Shown piece after piece: positions 1 to 9,609 of a stretch of 64,000 bases of DNA. Numbering within the stretch: position 1 is the first letter of the stretch; every line of letters begins with the position of its first letter. A model generated the notes under the pieces. That model made no database searches and was not told the origin of the DNA. It worked only from the letters and a program-made list of their open reading frames with translations. Both the position numbers and the translations under genes were made by a program. Source of the stretch: Sphingobacterium spiritivorum (GTDB lineage: Bacteria; Bacteroidota; Bacteroidia; Sphingobacteriales; Sphingobacteriaceae); contig NZ_CP068082.1 of the NCBI RefSeq assembly GCF_016724845.1, positions 4,154,001-4,218,000 of the forward strand. The letters are read 5' to 3'.

Positions 1-436
1 ACACTATGATTCTTTCGGCTTCCTCTTTCTCTATTCCGATACCAATACGTTGAATCTTATCGTATTCAAATGCTATCACTCCATAAGCAGCCAGTGAAGT
101 CAGAGCTGTCCTGGATACAAAGAAATCCATAAACGAATAAGGATGATTTTCGTATTTCAGATCTTTTATTTTTTGCAGATCAAAGCGTCGGGATTGCGTA
201 AAGAAACCTGCTTTCTTCACTATTATGAGATGATTTTGATCAATACCGATTGTTTCTTCACCCATCAGATACCATAATAATGCTCTGAAAACAAAGATAC
301 AGTATAGCAACAGGAGAACTAAAGCAATCCCGGCTCTGTAATCGTAAAAAGCTGCTATGCTAAATCCGGTTATCAGGAAAATAAGAAAACACAAGAGCAG
401 TACAAATGTGACTATAGCCGACTTGTGTTTATTCAT
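1..436 (-). CDS. Membrane protein with PH-like cytoplasmic part, C-terminus outside the window
   Basis: Reading the minus strand from the ATG at 436 gives 145 codons without a stop up to the window edge. The product begins MNKHKSAIVTFVLLLCFLIF and has two hydrophobic segments (about residues 8-30 and 36-58), followed by a soluble part with the pattern IGIDQNHLIIVKKAGFF and FDLQKIKDLKYE. That layout (two membrane helices, then a small beta-rich domain) is typical of bacterial PH-like membrane proteins of unknown function. The family assignment is inference and the C-terminus is missing. It is followed upstream by the terminator at 514-546, so it is a separate unit from the ABC-F gene. Confidence 0.6.
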   Translation of the reverse strand, partial: MNKHKSAIVTFVLLLCFLIFLITGFSIAAFYDYRAGIALVLLLLYCIFVFRALLWYLMGEETIGIDQNHLIIVKKAGFFTQSRRFDLQKIKDLKYENHPYSFMDFFVSRTALTSLAAYGVIAFEYDKIQRIGIGIEKEEAERIIV

Positions 437-513
437 TTTTGTTCTTATCAGAAGCATATTAATCGTATTGAATGTACGGATGATTGCATGATCAGAAGAT
501 TGTTATATCAAAT

Positions 514-546
514 AAAATGCCCGAAGTTATATACTTCAGGCATTTT
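514..546 (-). terminator. Hairpin terminator after the ABC-F gene
   Basis: Arms AAAATGCC-GAAGT (514-527) and ACTTC-GGCATTTT (533-546) pair with one C/A mismatch around a 5-nt loop. It lies 27 nt past the ABC-F stop codon, and on the minus strand the 3' arm ends in TTTT followed by an A/T-rich stretch. Confidence 0.7.
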
Positions 547-572
547 GTATTATTAAGGTATATCTTCTTCGG

Positions 573-2204
573 TTAGCGTTCGATATCTTTCAGACTATTC
601 ATTTTCTTGTATTCGAGGAATCCCTTGATGTCTTCAAAATGTTCCCGAACCCGTTTATTACCAAATTCAAAAACTTTTTTTGCCAATCCATCCAGGAAGT
701 CCCGATCGTGGGATACCAGTATCAATGTCCCGTCGAAATCCTGTAAGGCATCTTTGATGATATCTTTTGTTTTCATATCAAGATGGTTGGTCGGCTCATC
801 GAGTATCAATACATTCACAGGTTCCAGTAATAATTTGATCATTGCAAGACGGGTTTTCTCACCACCGGAGAGGACTTTTACTTTTTTGGTGGTATCATCA
901 CCACTAAACATAAATGCGCCCAGCAAATCCTTTATTTTGACGCGTACATCGCCTATGGCAATCTGGTCTATTGTTTCAAAAACCGTCAGCTCTTCATCCA
1001 GTAAGGCTGCCTGATTCTGTGCAAAATAACCTATTTTGGCATTGTGACCGACTTTAAGTGTACCATCAAAATCTATTTCACCCATAATAGCTTTTATCAT
1101 GGTTGACTTACCCTCACCGTTTTTACCTACAAAAGCCACTTTTTCACCTCTTTCGATTACCATGGAAGCTTTCTCAAATACAGTATGGTCTCCGTATACT
1201 TTTGTCAGCTCTTCTACGATGACCGGATACTGACCGGATCGTGGTGATGGCGGAAATTTCAGACGCAGAGCAGACGTATCCACTTCATCAATTTCAATGA
1301 TCTCTAATTTTTCCAGCATTTTGACCCGGGACTGTACCTGCAATGTCTTAGAGTATGTACCTCTGAAACGGTCAATAAATTCCTGATTATCGGCAATAAA
1401 ACGTTGTTGTTCTTCGTATGCTTTCAGCTGATGCATGCGACGATCCTTGCGCAATTCCAGATAATGGCTGTATTTGGCTTTGTAATCGTATATTTTGCCC
1501 ATAGTGACTTCTATGGTGCGGTTGGTAATATTATCCACAAATGCACGGTCATGGGAGATCACGATAACAGCTTTAGCTGAGTTTACCAGAAAATCTTCCA
1601 GCCATTGGATACTTTCAATATCCATGTGATTGGTTGGCTCATCCAGAAGGATCAGATCCGGTTTTTTGAGCAGAATTTTAGCCAGTTCGATACGCATGCG
1701 CCAGCCTCCGGAGAATTCTGAAGTCTGACGTGTGAAATCCGTACGTTCAAATCCAAGTCCTTTCAGTACTTTTTCTACTTCAGCATCGTAGTTCGTCTCT
1801 TCTATGGAGTAAAATTTTTCACTTAATTCCGAAACCCGTTCGATCAGTTTCATATAATCGTCCGTTTCATAATCCGTACGGATATTCAGTTGTTCGTTCA
1901 ACGCTTCCAGTTCATCCCGCATTTTATAGACTTCTTCAAAGGCTTTGGACGTTTCTTCAAATACGGTCATGTTGTCCTGCGTCAACAGATGCTGCGGAAG
2001 GTATGCGATGACCGCATCCTTTGGGCCGCTCACGTTACCTGTAGTCGGCTTGCCCACACCAGCTATAATTTTTAATAAGGTAGATTTACCTGCACCGTTT
2101 TTCCCCATCAGTGCGATTTTATCATTTTCATTTATAGAAAAAGATACATCGCTGAAAAGTGTTGTTCCTCCAAAAGATACGGAGATATTATTTACATTGA
2201 TCAC
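573..2204 (-). CDS. ABC-F family ATPase (ribosome-associated type)
   Basis: The product is 543 residues with two ATP-binding cassettes and no membrane segment, the ABC-F architecture of translation factors such as EttA, YbiT and the Vga-type resistance proteins. Cassette 1 has Walker A GKNGAGKST (34-42), signature FSGGW (164-168) and Walker B LILLDEP (184-190). Cassette 2 has GKNGEGKST (360-368), LSGGE (445-449) and LILDEPTNHLD (466-476). The charged helical linker at about 235-305 is the P-site tRNA interaction motif region. Known members bind the ribosomal E site and act on stalled ribosomes; which subfamily this belongs to, and whether it gives antibiotic protection, cannot be decided from sequence inspection. 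It appears monocistronic. Confidence 0.93.
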   Translation of the reverse strand: MINVNNISVSFGGTTLFSDVSFSINENDKIALMGKNGAGKSTLLKIIAGVGKPTTGNVSGPKDAVIAYLPQHLLTQDNMTVFEETSKAFEEVYKMRDELEALNEQLNIRTDYETDDYMKLIERVSELSEKFYSIEETNYDAEVEKVLKGLGFERTDFTRQTSEFSGGWRMRIELAKILLKKPDLILLDEPTNHMDIESIQWLEDFLVNSAKAVIVISHDRAFVDNITNRTIEVTMGKIYDYKAKYSHYLELRKDRRMHQLKAYEEQQRFIADNQEFIDRFRGTYSKTLQVQSRVKMLEKLEIIEIDEVDTSALRLKFPPSPRSGQYPVIVEELTKVYGDHTVFEKASMVIERGEKVAFVGKNGEGKSTMIKAIMGEIDFDGTLKVGHNAKIGYFAQNQAALLDEELTVFETIDQIAIGDVRVKIKDLLGAFMFSGDDTTKKVKVLSGGEKTRLAMIKLLLEPVNVLILDEPTNHLDMKTKDIIKDALQDFDGTLILVSHDRDFLDGLAKKVFEFGNKRVREHFEDIKGFLEYKKMNSLKDIER

Positions 2205-2345
2205 TATATGCTCGTATTAAAATCAGCCGCAAAGATAAGAGAATAAGATGAGTTTGCCGCGCAAAAGCCAGTAGTTTCAGATACAATATAGAGAATTACC
2301 CGGCACGTTTGCTTTTTAATGCTTCTGATCTTCAGAATGACTTAA

Positions 2346-3320
2346 TTAATCCTCTCTGATCAGGAAAGAGGGAAGCTGACTTACCTGATATTGAATTTTT
2401 ATTTTTTGACCTCTATAGACCTCCGGCACGTTAAATTTTCGCAATATATTCAGGCTGCAGTCATTTAATCGTAAATATTGATCTTCATAAACCTGAATCG
2501 TCGTATCCAGATAGAAGCGGAGTTTGGGGTTTTCAGGAATTTGCACTGCTGTATTCGCAAATTGCCATACAGATGAGGATGATTTTTGAAGAACCTGGTC
2601 AATATACGTTCTGTCAAAAGACATCAGGGAAGAAATCGTTTCTCCGGTTTTTGATAAATTTTCCCGAGCCACAAGATCTACACAAATCTGTTGCGGAATA
2701 CATATACAGTCTGAAGGGAGTTGAGATAGCAGATTGAGCATAATGCTTACCTGTGGTTCGCGATAGAGGCCATTGTGCATAGTCTCGCTGATCAAAATAT
2801 CTACCTGTCTGTCTTCTGTCTTCCAGGTACTGGCATCACAACAGTGATAAGCACGCACATAAGATTCAAATCCAAATTGAGCAATACAATTTTGCATCTT
2901 TTCAAAGCTGATCGGGTTGATTTCCAGTAAAGTAAATTGGATTTCTTCAGGAAGAAACTGCGACATTACCGGAATCGCTAATGTCGCAAAAGGACCTGTT
3001 CCGGCATATAGGATATGCACAGGAGTTTGACGCTCTTTGAGACAGGTGTTAATAGCCTGATATAATCCTTTTAAAAATCGTTGCGTTCTCAATACTTCTC
3101 TGCTGCATAATGCAGCCCATAATGGTCCTATAGCATTTCCGGATTCCGTTGTATGATGTTCCCTTAAAGACTCATCATGGCTGTTTATTTCAACACTATC
3201 GAATAACAGTTGAGATAATCCCGTAATGGCAGGAGCAAGCTTGTCGTGAAAATCTGAGGGAATAAGGATATCATCTGTATAGGCTTTGAGAATGTGTCTG
3301 AGTTCACTGTTGCTTTTCAT
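2346..3320 (-). CDS. Class I SAM-dependent methyltransferase, PRMT-like
   Basis: The frame is open from a TTG at 3365, but I prefer the ATG at 3320 (MKSNSELRHILKAY), giving 324 residues. A SAM-binding motif I is visible as HILYAGTGPFATLAIP, followed by an acidic strand end in FTLLEINPIS. The sequence VDILISETMHNGLYREPQ matches the double-E loop of protein arginine methyltransferases, in which two Glu residues (here SE and RE) clamp the substrate guanidinium. This suggests a PRMT-like enzyme, rare in bacteria, but a small-molecule substrate is equally possible. It stands alone, with the beta-lactamase-like gene behind it on the same strand. Function is inferred only from motifs. Confidence 0.65.
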   Translation of the reverse strand: MKSNSELRHILKAYTDDILIPSDFHDKLAPAITGLSQLLFDSVEINSHDESLREHHTTESGNAIGPLWAALCSREVLRTQRFLKGLYQAINTCLKERQTPVHILYAGTGPFATLAIPVMSQFLPEEIQFTLLEINPISFEKMQNCIAQFGFESYVRAYHCCDASTWKTEDRQVDILISETMHNGLYREPQVSIMLNLLSQLPSDCICIPQQICVDLVARENLSKTGETISSLMSFDRTYIDQVLQKSSSSVWQFANTAVQIPENPKLRFYLDTTIQVYEDQYLRLNDCSLNILRKFNVPEVYRGQKIKIQYQVSQLPSFLIRED

Positions 3321-3426
3321 AGAAAATAGGTGTTTTGTTAGGTATAGAGGTAATATTGCCGGCAATCTACAAAGAGTAAGTGATATCTCCGTACGGAAAT
3401 GTCGCTGTCTATTTGTTAAGTAAGTT

Positions 3427-4527
3427 TTATAACGTATTCTTCATTTCAATATCAACTATTTCACTACCCTTCTCTTGTAAATAATACTTCAGTAAATCCA
3501 CATACAGACTTACACCATTGTCAGAATTTGTAAAAATCAACAAACCTTGTTTTGTTTCCGGAAGAATAAAGAAAATTGTTCGTACACCTTTGTCCGAACC
3601 TCCGTGTGCCAGAGCGTATGTGCCATCTTTAAAATCGTAAATTTCAAATCCAAGACCAAAGTGTTTTCCTCTTGTGCTCGGCACCTGTCTGAAAACCATT
3701 TCATCAAATACCTTTTTTGATAATCCTTCACCATTCATAACGCTGATCAGGAATTTACCGTAATCTTCGATACTGGTCATCAGATCATCTGCGGCATTCG
3801 GTTCCCGGTTCTTTACTACCGGATAACTATTCCCTTTGTTGTCATAACCAACAGCTAATCTTGTACTGTCTGTATCTTTATTCCAGATGTATTGGGTATC
3901 CGGCATTTTTATCGGTCTGAATACGAGTTCATCTGCTAATTGCTGTAATGATTTGTTGAATTTCTTCTCCAATGCTTTACGCAGATATTCATATCCTTCG
4001 CCTGAGTACTGATATTTCGTTCCGGGATCAAACTGAAAGCCAAGTTTCTTGTTTTCGTTCTCCCAGCGCCAATTAGCGAAACCTGTCTGATGACTCAGCA
4101 CAAGTCGTGTTGTCAGTTGCTGATGTCGGGGATCGTTAGCAATCTCGGGATCTGTCCAGTACATGTATAGCGGCTCGTCCAGATTCCATTTTCCTAGACT
4201 TACTAATTTTAATGCTACGATTGCGGTTACAGGTTTTGTCAGTGAAGCTACATTGAATAGAGTGTTTTCAGGGGCTGGAATTCCTTCTTTGATCTCTCCG
4301 TATACTTCTGCCTGCTGAAAAACTCCGTTGTCAATGATTCCAAGCCCCAGAATGGGGACTTTATTGTCTTTTAACCATTTTTCCACTAATTTTTTATTGT
4401 TAAAAACGGAAGCGTTCGTTTGGGCACGGGAAGCGGAGCTTTTAGCAAATACGATTAGTAAAACAAATGCTATTCTGGCGTATCGTCTTATATATGTTGA
4501 TGTATTGCTATTTTTTAAATCTTTCAT
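3427..4527 (-). CDS. Serine hydrolase, class C beta-lactamase / S12 peptidase family
   Basis: The 366-residue product has an N-terminal hydrophobic signal segment (about 17-36, ending SRAQT) and the three active-site motifs of the penicillin-binding-fold serine hydrolases: S95-L-T-K98 (SxxK), Y174-S-G (the YxN position) and H308-G-G310 (the KTG position). Such proteins include D-alanyl-D-amino-acid peptidases, esterases and AmpC-like lactamases. The HGG variant is common in the esterase/peptidase branch, so real beta-lactamase activity should not be assumed. Probably periplasmic. The ATG at 4527 gives a sensible signal peptide. The next gene upstream is divergent. Confidence 0.88.
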   Translation of the reverse strand: MKDLKNSNTSTYIRRYARIAFVLLIVFAKSSASRAQTNASVFNNKKLVEKWLKDNKVPILGLGIIDNGVFQQAEVYGEIKEGIPAPENTLFNVASLTKPVTAIVALKLVSLGKWNLDEPLYMYWTDPEIANDPRHQQLTTRLVLSHQTGFANWRWENENKKLGFQFDPGTKYQYSGEGYEYLRKALEKKFNKSLQQLADELVFRPIKMPDTQYIWNKDTDSTRLAVGYDNKGNSYPVVKNREPNAADDLMTSIEDYGKFLISVMNGEGLSKKVFDEMVFRQVPSTRGKHFGLGFEIYDFKDGTYALAHGGSDKGVRTIFFILPETKQGLLIFTNSDNGVSLYVDLLKYYLQEKGSEIVDIEMKNTL

Positions 4528-4674
4528 AATCTTACGTAATCAGCTGAAATATAAAGGAAATATTTCGAAAAGCCGAATTCTAATGTTTTCTGATTTACCC
4601 TGAGAAGAATAATCTGTTTTCTTTTCAGTATGGGATGAAATCAGTTAACAGTAAAGGATAAATCTCTTAAAATA

Positions 4675-5367
4675 ATGTATCTTGTAAGCGTAAAGAAAAT
4701 GCTGATTATGAATATTAAAGTGATTAGTCTCGTTCTATTTATTTCTCTGCTGATGGTTAATTGTCAGGCCGAAGGAGATAAAAGCAAAGTGGAAACTCCG
4801 GTTGCAGAACAGGTTCAACAGGATATCAGACCTGAAGTGGACACTGTAAAACTGCAGCAAAAGGCTGACGAAGCACTGGCATTTTGTAAACTAAAGAAAT
4901 TCAGTACGGATTTTTGTATTCTTATTGATATGGAACTTCATTCCGGGATTAATCGTTTTTTTATCTGGGATTTTAAAAATAATCGAATTTCAGAAGAGTA
5001 TCTCGTAGGGCATGGTTGCGGACGCAACAGCTGGGCTTCTGATGAATCTAAAGATAAGGCCGAATTTAGCAACAGGGACGGAAGCCATCTTTCTTCTCTT
5101 GGTAAGTATAAAATCGGGGCAAGGGGATATAGCAACTGGGGAATTAATATAAAATATATCTTGCACGGTCTGGAAAAAACGAATGATAATGCCTTGAAGA
5201 GAATTATTGTATTTCATTCATGGGAAAAAATGAGTGATACCGAGACCTATCCGCAGGGAAGTCCCGAAGGTTGGGGATGTCCTACGGTTTCGAATGAGGC
5301 GATGAAAATTATTGATAGCAGACTGAGGCGTGCAAAGCAGCCGGTTCTGATGTGGATATATAACTGA
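4675..5367 (+). CDS. L,D-transpeptidase catalytic domain lipoprotein (YkuD_2-like)
   Basis: The 230-residue product has a lipoprotein signal with the box LLMVNC, lipidated Cys at 30. The C-terminal domain shows the murein L,D-transpeptidase pattern: His164 (YILHG), H181-S-W, and the catalytic motif GWGCPTVSN with Cys202 and Ser206. Members of this family (PF13645 type) cross-link or trim peptidoglycan at L,D-bonds. The start is uncertain: ATGs at 4675, 4699 and 4708 are all in frame. The last gives MNIKVISLVLF as signal peptide, the first keeps the Lys-Lys pair in the n-region. It acts in the periplasm, tethered to a membrane. Transcribed alone, divergent from the hydrolase gene. Confidence 0.85.
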   Translation: MYLVSVKKMLIMNIKVISLVLFISLLMVNCQAEGDKSKVETPVAEQVQQDIRPEVDTVKLQQKADEALAFCKLKKFSTDFCILIDMELHSGINRFFIWDFKNNRISEEYLVGHGCGRNSWASDESKDKAEFSNRDGSHLSSLGKYKIGARGYSNWGINIKYILHGLEKTNDNALKRIIVFHSWEKMSDTETYPQGSPEGWGCPTVSNEAMKIIDSRLRRAKQPVLMWIYN

Positions 5368-5876
5368 TACTGCATTTATAATACACTTGCCTGAGCTTAT
5401 ATAGAATTTAAAACTTCTCTTGCTTTAAAGTCAGCATACGACTTTGCCAGATCTGTATTAAATCCGGATCCATTTGATCATATCCTGCATTGTATATTGT
5501 AGCGTTGGTACGACAAATATTGAAATATTATTACAGTACGTTTGAAACACTATCATTTATTGTATATATTTATAATGATGATTAATATTTCTTTGGGAAA
5601 TTTATACTCTAAATATCATAATTATATAATTATCAATATTTTAAACTAACTAATAACGGGTTATATACCTTACAATATTCACACACTAACTATAATCATT
5701 ATTTAGTTATTTTATTTAATTCGCTAATTAACAATAATTTATTGTTTTTCTGCAGTTGCTTTAGCCGCAGATCAACTGTAAACTTTTGTAAGAAATAAAA
5801 TATGTCATGCTATTGATTGACATGTACACGCATAGCTATTAAAAAAAATAACTCCATTTAATAAAACAGAATTTCA
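5368..5876. other. AT-rich intergenic region before the ligase operon
   Basis: About 509 nt, very AT-rich, without a plausible gene on either strand. A -7-like box TACGTTTG sits at 5537-5544, but I found no TTTG or TTG at the right distance upstream. An inverted repeat CAGTTG/CAACTG lies near 5753-5780. The promoter of the operon starting at 5877 must be here, but I cannot place it with confidence. Confidence 0.5.
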
Positions 5877-7004
5877 ATGAAGTTTTTTCTGAAAACAGAA
5901 CACAATGATGAAAGAACCATATTCATCACCGGGAATTTCAATAACTGGAATCCGAGAGATAATCGCTTTAGTCTTCAACAGACTGAGGAAGGGTATTGTA
6001 TAGATATTAATGATGAAATCTTACCCTCTGAAATAGAGTATAAATTTACCAAAGGCGGTTGGGAAAATGTAGAAATTGACAGCGAAGCACAATTCACTCC
6101 CAACAGAAAAGTCAATAAGAAAGCAAAAGAGGTTGAAGATAGTGTAGAAGGCTGGCGTCTCAACTGGGCTCCTTTCAAAGAAGAGTATTTTCCTAAGATT
6201 GAACTGATTTCCGAAAATTTCTATATCCCGCAACTGAATAAGACACGTAAAGTATGGGCTCTTCTTCCTTATGACTATGAAACGACGGAGAAGAGTTATC
6301 CGGTGCTCTATCTGCAGGACGCTCAGAATCTGTTTAATGAAGAGAGTCCCTTTGGAAACTGGGAGATTGACAAAAAACTTTCGCTGCTCGCCGAATACGG
6401 GATTGGCGACATCATTATTATCGCAGTAGAACACGGCAGTGAATACCGTATACAGGAATATGTATTTGAAGATGATAATGAGTACGCTGTCAAGGCGGAA
6501 GGCAAAAAATACATCCGGTTTATAACAGATACACTAAAGCCCTATGTTGACCAGCATTTCCGGACTTTGCCCGACAGAGAGCATACCGGAATAGGAGGGA
6601 GTTCATTGGGAGCACTGATCAGTATCTATGGTGGTTTTCTATACCCGGAAGTCTATTCAAAGCTGATGCTGTTTTCTCCCTCATTGTGGCTTAATCCCAA
6701 TAATAATTTTCCGATGCTCAGTTTCCATCAACCTTATTATACCAAAGCATATATCTACGGTGGTGAGCCGGAAGGATCGGATATGGTAAAGCGGATTAAT
6801 CTTTTTAAAGATGCTATGAGTCGTTGGGAAGAGAGCAAATCAATAGAATTTGAGGTGAGAACGAGTATACATCCGGAAGGAAAACATGAAGAATTTTACT
6901 GGTCCCAGGAATTTCCGCGGGCATTGGAATGGCTGTTTTTCGATAAACTGGAAAATCCTGTAGAGAGAAAGAAAAGATATACTAAAGAAAAGGAAAATGT
7001 CTAA
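5877..7004 (+). CDS. CBM48/E-set-like domain fused to an esterase D-type alpha/beta hydrolase
   Basis: The first gene of the ATP-grasp/ligase operon, 375 residues. Residues 1-75 (FITGNFNNWNPRDNRFSLQQ, then IEYKFTKGGWENVE) have the form of an AMPK/CBM48-like immunoglobulin-fold domain. Residues 120-355 form an alpha/beta hydrolase of the esterase D / enterochelin esterase (Fes) group: nucleophile elbow GGSSLG with Ser243, and a likely catalytic His337 in EGKHEEFYW. There is no signal peptide, so it is cytoplasmic. In Fes the N-terminal domain helps position a trilactone; a comparable role in hydrolysing an ester or amide product is plausible but unproven. Its end overlaps the next start by 8 nt, indicating coupled translation. 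Confidence 0.82.
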   Translation: MKFFLKTEHNDERTIFITGNFNNWNPRDNRFSLQQTEEGYCIDINDEILPSEIEYKFTKGGWENVEIDSEAQFTPNRKVNKKAKEVEDSVEGWRLNWAPFKEEYFPKIELISENFYIPQLNKTRKVWALLPYDYETTEKSYPVLYLQDAQNLFNEESPFGNWEIDKKLSLLAEYGIGDIIIIAVEHGSEYRIQEYVFEDDNEYAVKAEGKKYIRFITDTLKPYVDQHFRTLPDREHTGIGGSSLGALISIYGGFLYPEVYSKLMLFSPSLWLNPNNNFPMLSFHQPYYTKAYIYGGEPEGSDMVKRINLFKDAMSRWEESKSIEFEVRTSIHPEGKHEEFYWSQEFPRALEWLFFDKLENPVERKKRYTKEKENV

Positions 7005-8382
7005 GCTCATTCAACATATTTATATCCACTCCGAAGCATCATGGATGGTGCACAAGTCAACCTATCCTCATGCTATGGATAAATTCTTTTCGGGCAGGCA
7101 AAATGAAAGTTTTGTGATAACATCAGAAAACGAGATCAGCTTTTTTCTAGGCATCGGGAGCTCCTCCTGTGCTGAAAGTATACTCGTGGATATTGGTCAC
7201 AAATTCGCTTACGACAACAGGGAGAAACTATTTGCGACCTCTACGTACCTGCATCACGATGTACTGGACAGTACCGGTTTCGAAAGTCTATGGATGGGGT
7301 TCTATCTTGGAACTTATGAATATCCTTTTTCGGCGAGCCATCCGTTGTGGGATGATGAATTCAGTTGGGAGGGTTTGGAGAATCACAAAGCCGGATTGGT
7401 TAAGATTAAAGCCATTTGTGAAGGTCAGTTTATGTGCATGGACTGGTTGAATAAGCCGGCTAACTATAAGCGTATATCCCTGTTAAATGCTTTTTTAGAG
7501 GAAAAGTCAAAGGAATATGATTTACAGTATACGTCATTTGACAGAAAGGAATGTGAAATGCACGGGCTTGGTGCTTTTCTTGCCGTTAATCAGGGAAGCA
7601 GTCAGGAAGCATCTTTTACCATTCTGGAATACCGGTGCGGAACAAGGGGAGCTCCTGTAATAGGGCTGGTCGGTAAATGCGTCTTATTTGATACGGGAGG
7701 GATCTCTATCAAACCTTCCTCCAATCTTCATTATATGAAAAGTGATATGGGTGGAGCTACGGCTGTGCTGGGCGCGTTGATTGCGGCATCAAAGCTGAAA
7801 TTTCCGGTGGACATTGTAGCCATTTTACCGATTACAGACAACGCCGTATCCAATGATTCTTACCTGCCAAGTGATGTCGTCACCGCCTATAACGGAAAGA
7901 CCATAGAGATACTGGACACGGATGCTGAAGGACGTCTGACATTGGCAGACGGACTGAGCTATCTGTCAAAAAATTATAAAACGGATTATCTGATAGATCT
8001 GGCAACACTGACTGGCAGTGCGGTGAGAATGTTTGGCAGTACATGCGGGGCACTTTTTTCAAATAATGAGGGACTAGAGCACCAATTGCTAACGTCAGGA
8101 CAAAAGACCGGTCAGCGTCTTTGGAATTTGCCGTTATGGGAGGATTGGGAAGATGAGATTAAATCAGATGTAGCCGATTTTAAAAATATATCCCTCAAAC
8201 CTGTTGGTGACTGTATCGTCGCCGCCACCTTTCTTAAGCATTTTATTAATGAGCATCCTAAATGGGCACATTTGGATATTGCCGCTATGTGCTTCGGAAA
8301 TGTAAGATATGCTAAAGAAAAGGCTGCCACAGGATATGGCGTACGCCTTTTAATAGATTTTATAGAAAACTTACAAACCTGA
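6997..8382 (+). CDS. M17 leucyl aminopeptidase family protein
   Basis: The 461-residue product has the C-terminal M17 (PepA) catalytic domain. All residues equivalent to the PepA metal and catalytic set are visible: Lys227 and Asp232 (GKCVLFDTGG), Lys239 (ISIKP), Asp250 (KSDMGGA), and Asp309, Glu311 and Arg313 in TDAEGRLTLADGL. The enzyme should therefore be an active two-metal peptidase that removes N-terminal residues or splits dipeptides. The N-terminal 170 residues are divergent from housekeeping PepA. Its position inside an operon of amide-bond-forming enzymes suggests that it trims or recycles the operon product. It overlaps the esterase gene by 8 nt and is 5 nt from the next gene. Confidence 0.88.
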   Translation: MSKLIQHIYIHSEASWMVHKSTYPHAMDKFFSGRQNESFVITSENEISFFLGIGSSSCAESILVDIGHKFAYDNREKLFATSTYLHHDVLDSTGFESLWMGFYLGTYEYPFSASHPLWDDEFSWEGLENHKAGLVKIKAICEGQFMCMDWLNKPANYKRISLLNAFLEEKSKEYDLQYTSFDRKECEMHGLGAFLAVNQGSSQEASFTILEYRCGTRGAPVIGLVGKCVLFDTGGISIKPSSNLHYMKSDMGGATAVLGALIAASKLKFPVDIVAILPITDNAVSNDSYLPSDVVTAYNGKTIEILDTDAEGRLTLADGLSYLSKNYKTDYLIDLATLTGSAVRMFGSTCGALFSNNEGLEHQLLTSGQKTGQRLWNLPLWEDWEDEIKSDVADFKNISLKPVGDCIVAATFLKHFINEHPKWAHLDIAAMCFGNVRYAKEKAATGYGVRLLIDFIENLQT

Positions 8383-8387
8383 TAGTT

Positions 8388-9593
8388 ATGAGAACATTTG
8401 TATGCCTTTCCAGTTATTATAAGGGCTATGACTTTATGGATGAATGCAAAAAACTGGGCAACAAAGTCATCCTGATTACTTCTGAAAGTCTGAAAGGCAA
8501 GAACTGGCCCTGGCATGCTATCGATGAAGTCTATTACATGCCGGAGACTGAGCCTTCGGTCTGGAACTCTGATCATATGATCCAGGGATTCGCTTACCTT
8601 ATGAAAATCCATATCATTGATACTGTCATTGCTCTAGATGATTTTGATGTGGAGAAAGCGGCCCTGATCCGGGAAACTTTCCGGATACAGGGGATGGGGC
8701 AAACTACCTACCGGTATTTCCGTGACAAGCTGGCGATGCGCCAGATGGCAAAAGACAGCAGAATTAACATCCCACCTTTTGTCCCGGTCTTTAATGATGC
8801 TGTAATTGCAAAATTCATAGACGAAAATCCTGCCCCCTGGGTGCTGAAGCCCCGTTCAGAGGCGTCTGCCAGCGGAATAAGAAAAATATACAGTACAGAA
8901 GGACTGTGGCAGGCTCTGGAGGATCTTAGTGAAGAAAGGATTCATTTTCTGTTAGAAGTTTTTAAACCGGGGGATGTCTTTCATGTGGATTGTCTCATCT
9001 ATGACAAAGAAATAAAATTTATTTCCTGTTCTCAGTATTTGTCTCCGCCTATGGCGGTATCTCATGACGGTGGAATCTTCAGAACCAGAACATTGGCGGA
9101 AGATTCGGAAGACTTCAAACAACTGGAAGAAATAAATCATCAGGTCTTATCCAAATTTGGCATCGTACACGGGACGACACATTCGGAGTTTATAAAAAGT
9201 AACGAAGATGGAAAATTTTATTTTCTCGAAACCTCCTGCCGTGTGGGCGGAGCACATATAGCCGATATGGTAGAGGCTGCTACCGATGTTAACCTTTGGC
9301 GGGAGTGGGTGAAAATAGAAACGATGGTGTTGAATAAATCTACCTATCATCTTAGCTATAAAAGGAAGTATTTCGCAGGACTTATAATCGCTTTGGCTAA
9401 AGATAAATATCCTGATATTACGGATTTCCAGACAGCTGAATTAGTTAAATCTCTGGACCTGGAACATCATATCAGCCTGTTGTATCAATCTGATTCTGCC
9501 GAAAAAATCACAGAGGCGCTGGATCGTGCTGCCGAAAAAATCTATACCCACCATCTGAGCATTCTGCCTCCGCAGGCTAAGCCGGTTTCTTAA
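8388..9593 (+). CDS. ATP-grasp ligase (carbamoyl-phosphate-synthase-like)
   Basis: The 401-residue product has an N-terminal Rossmann-like pre-ATP-grasp region (MRTFVCLSSYYKGYDFMDEC, then VIALDDFDVEKAALIRE), and the ATP-grasp lobes with the nucleotide-binding strand PWVLKPRSEASASGI (about 152-166). The metal-binding strand is FYFLETSCRVGGAHI, equivalent to the usual FLEINPRxxG; the Asn position is replaced by Ser/Cys. ATP-grasp enzymes activate a carboxylate as acyl phosphate and join it to an amine or thiol. Substrates are unknown. It lies between the M17 peptidase (5 nt) and a small hydrolase (16 nt) and is surely co-transcribed. Confidence 0.85.
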   Translation: MRTFVCLSSYYKGYDFMDECKKLGNKVILITSESLKGKNWPWHAIDEVYYMPETEPSVWNSDHMIQGFAYLMKIHIIDTVIALDDFDVEKAALIRETFRIQGMGQTTYRYFRDKLAMRQMAKDSRINIPPFVPVFNDAVIAKFIDENPAPWVLKPRSEASASGIRKIYSTEGLWQALEDLSEERIHFLLEVFKPGDVFHVDCLIYDKEIKFISCSQYLSPPMAVSHDGGIFRTRTLAEDSEDFKQLEEINHQVLSKFGIVHGTTHSEFIKSNEDGKFYFLETSCRVGGAHIADMVEAATDVNLWREWVKIETMVLNKSTYHLSYKRKYFAGLIIALAKDKYPDITDFQTAELVKSLDLEHHISLLYQSDSAEKITEALDRAAEKIYTHHLSILPPQAKPVS

Positions 9594-9609
9594 CTTAAAA
9601 AATGAAGAT

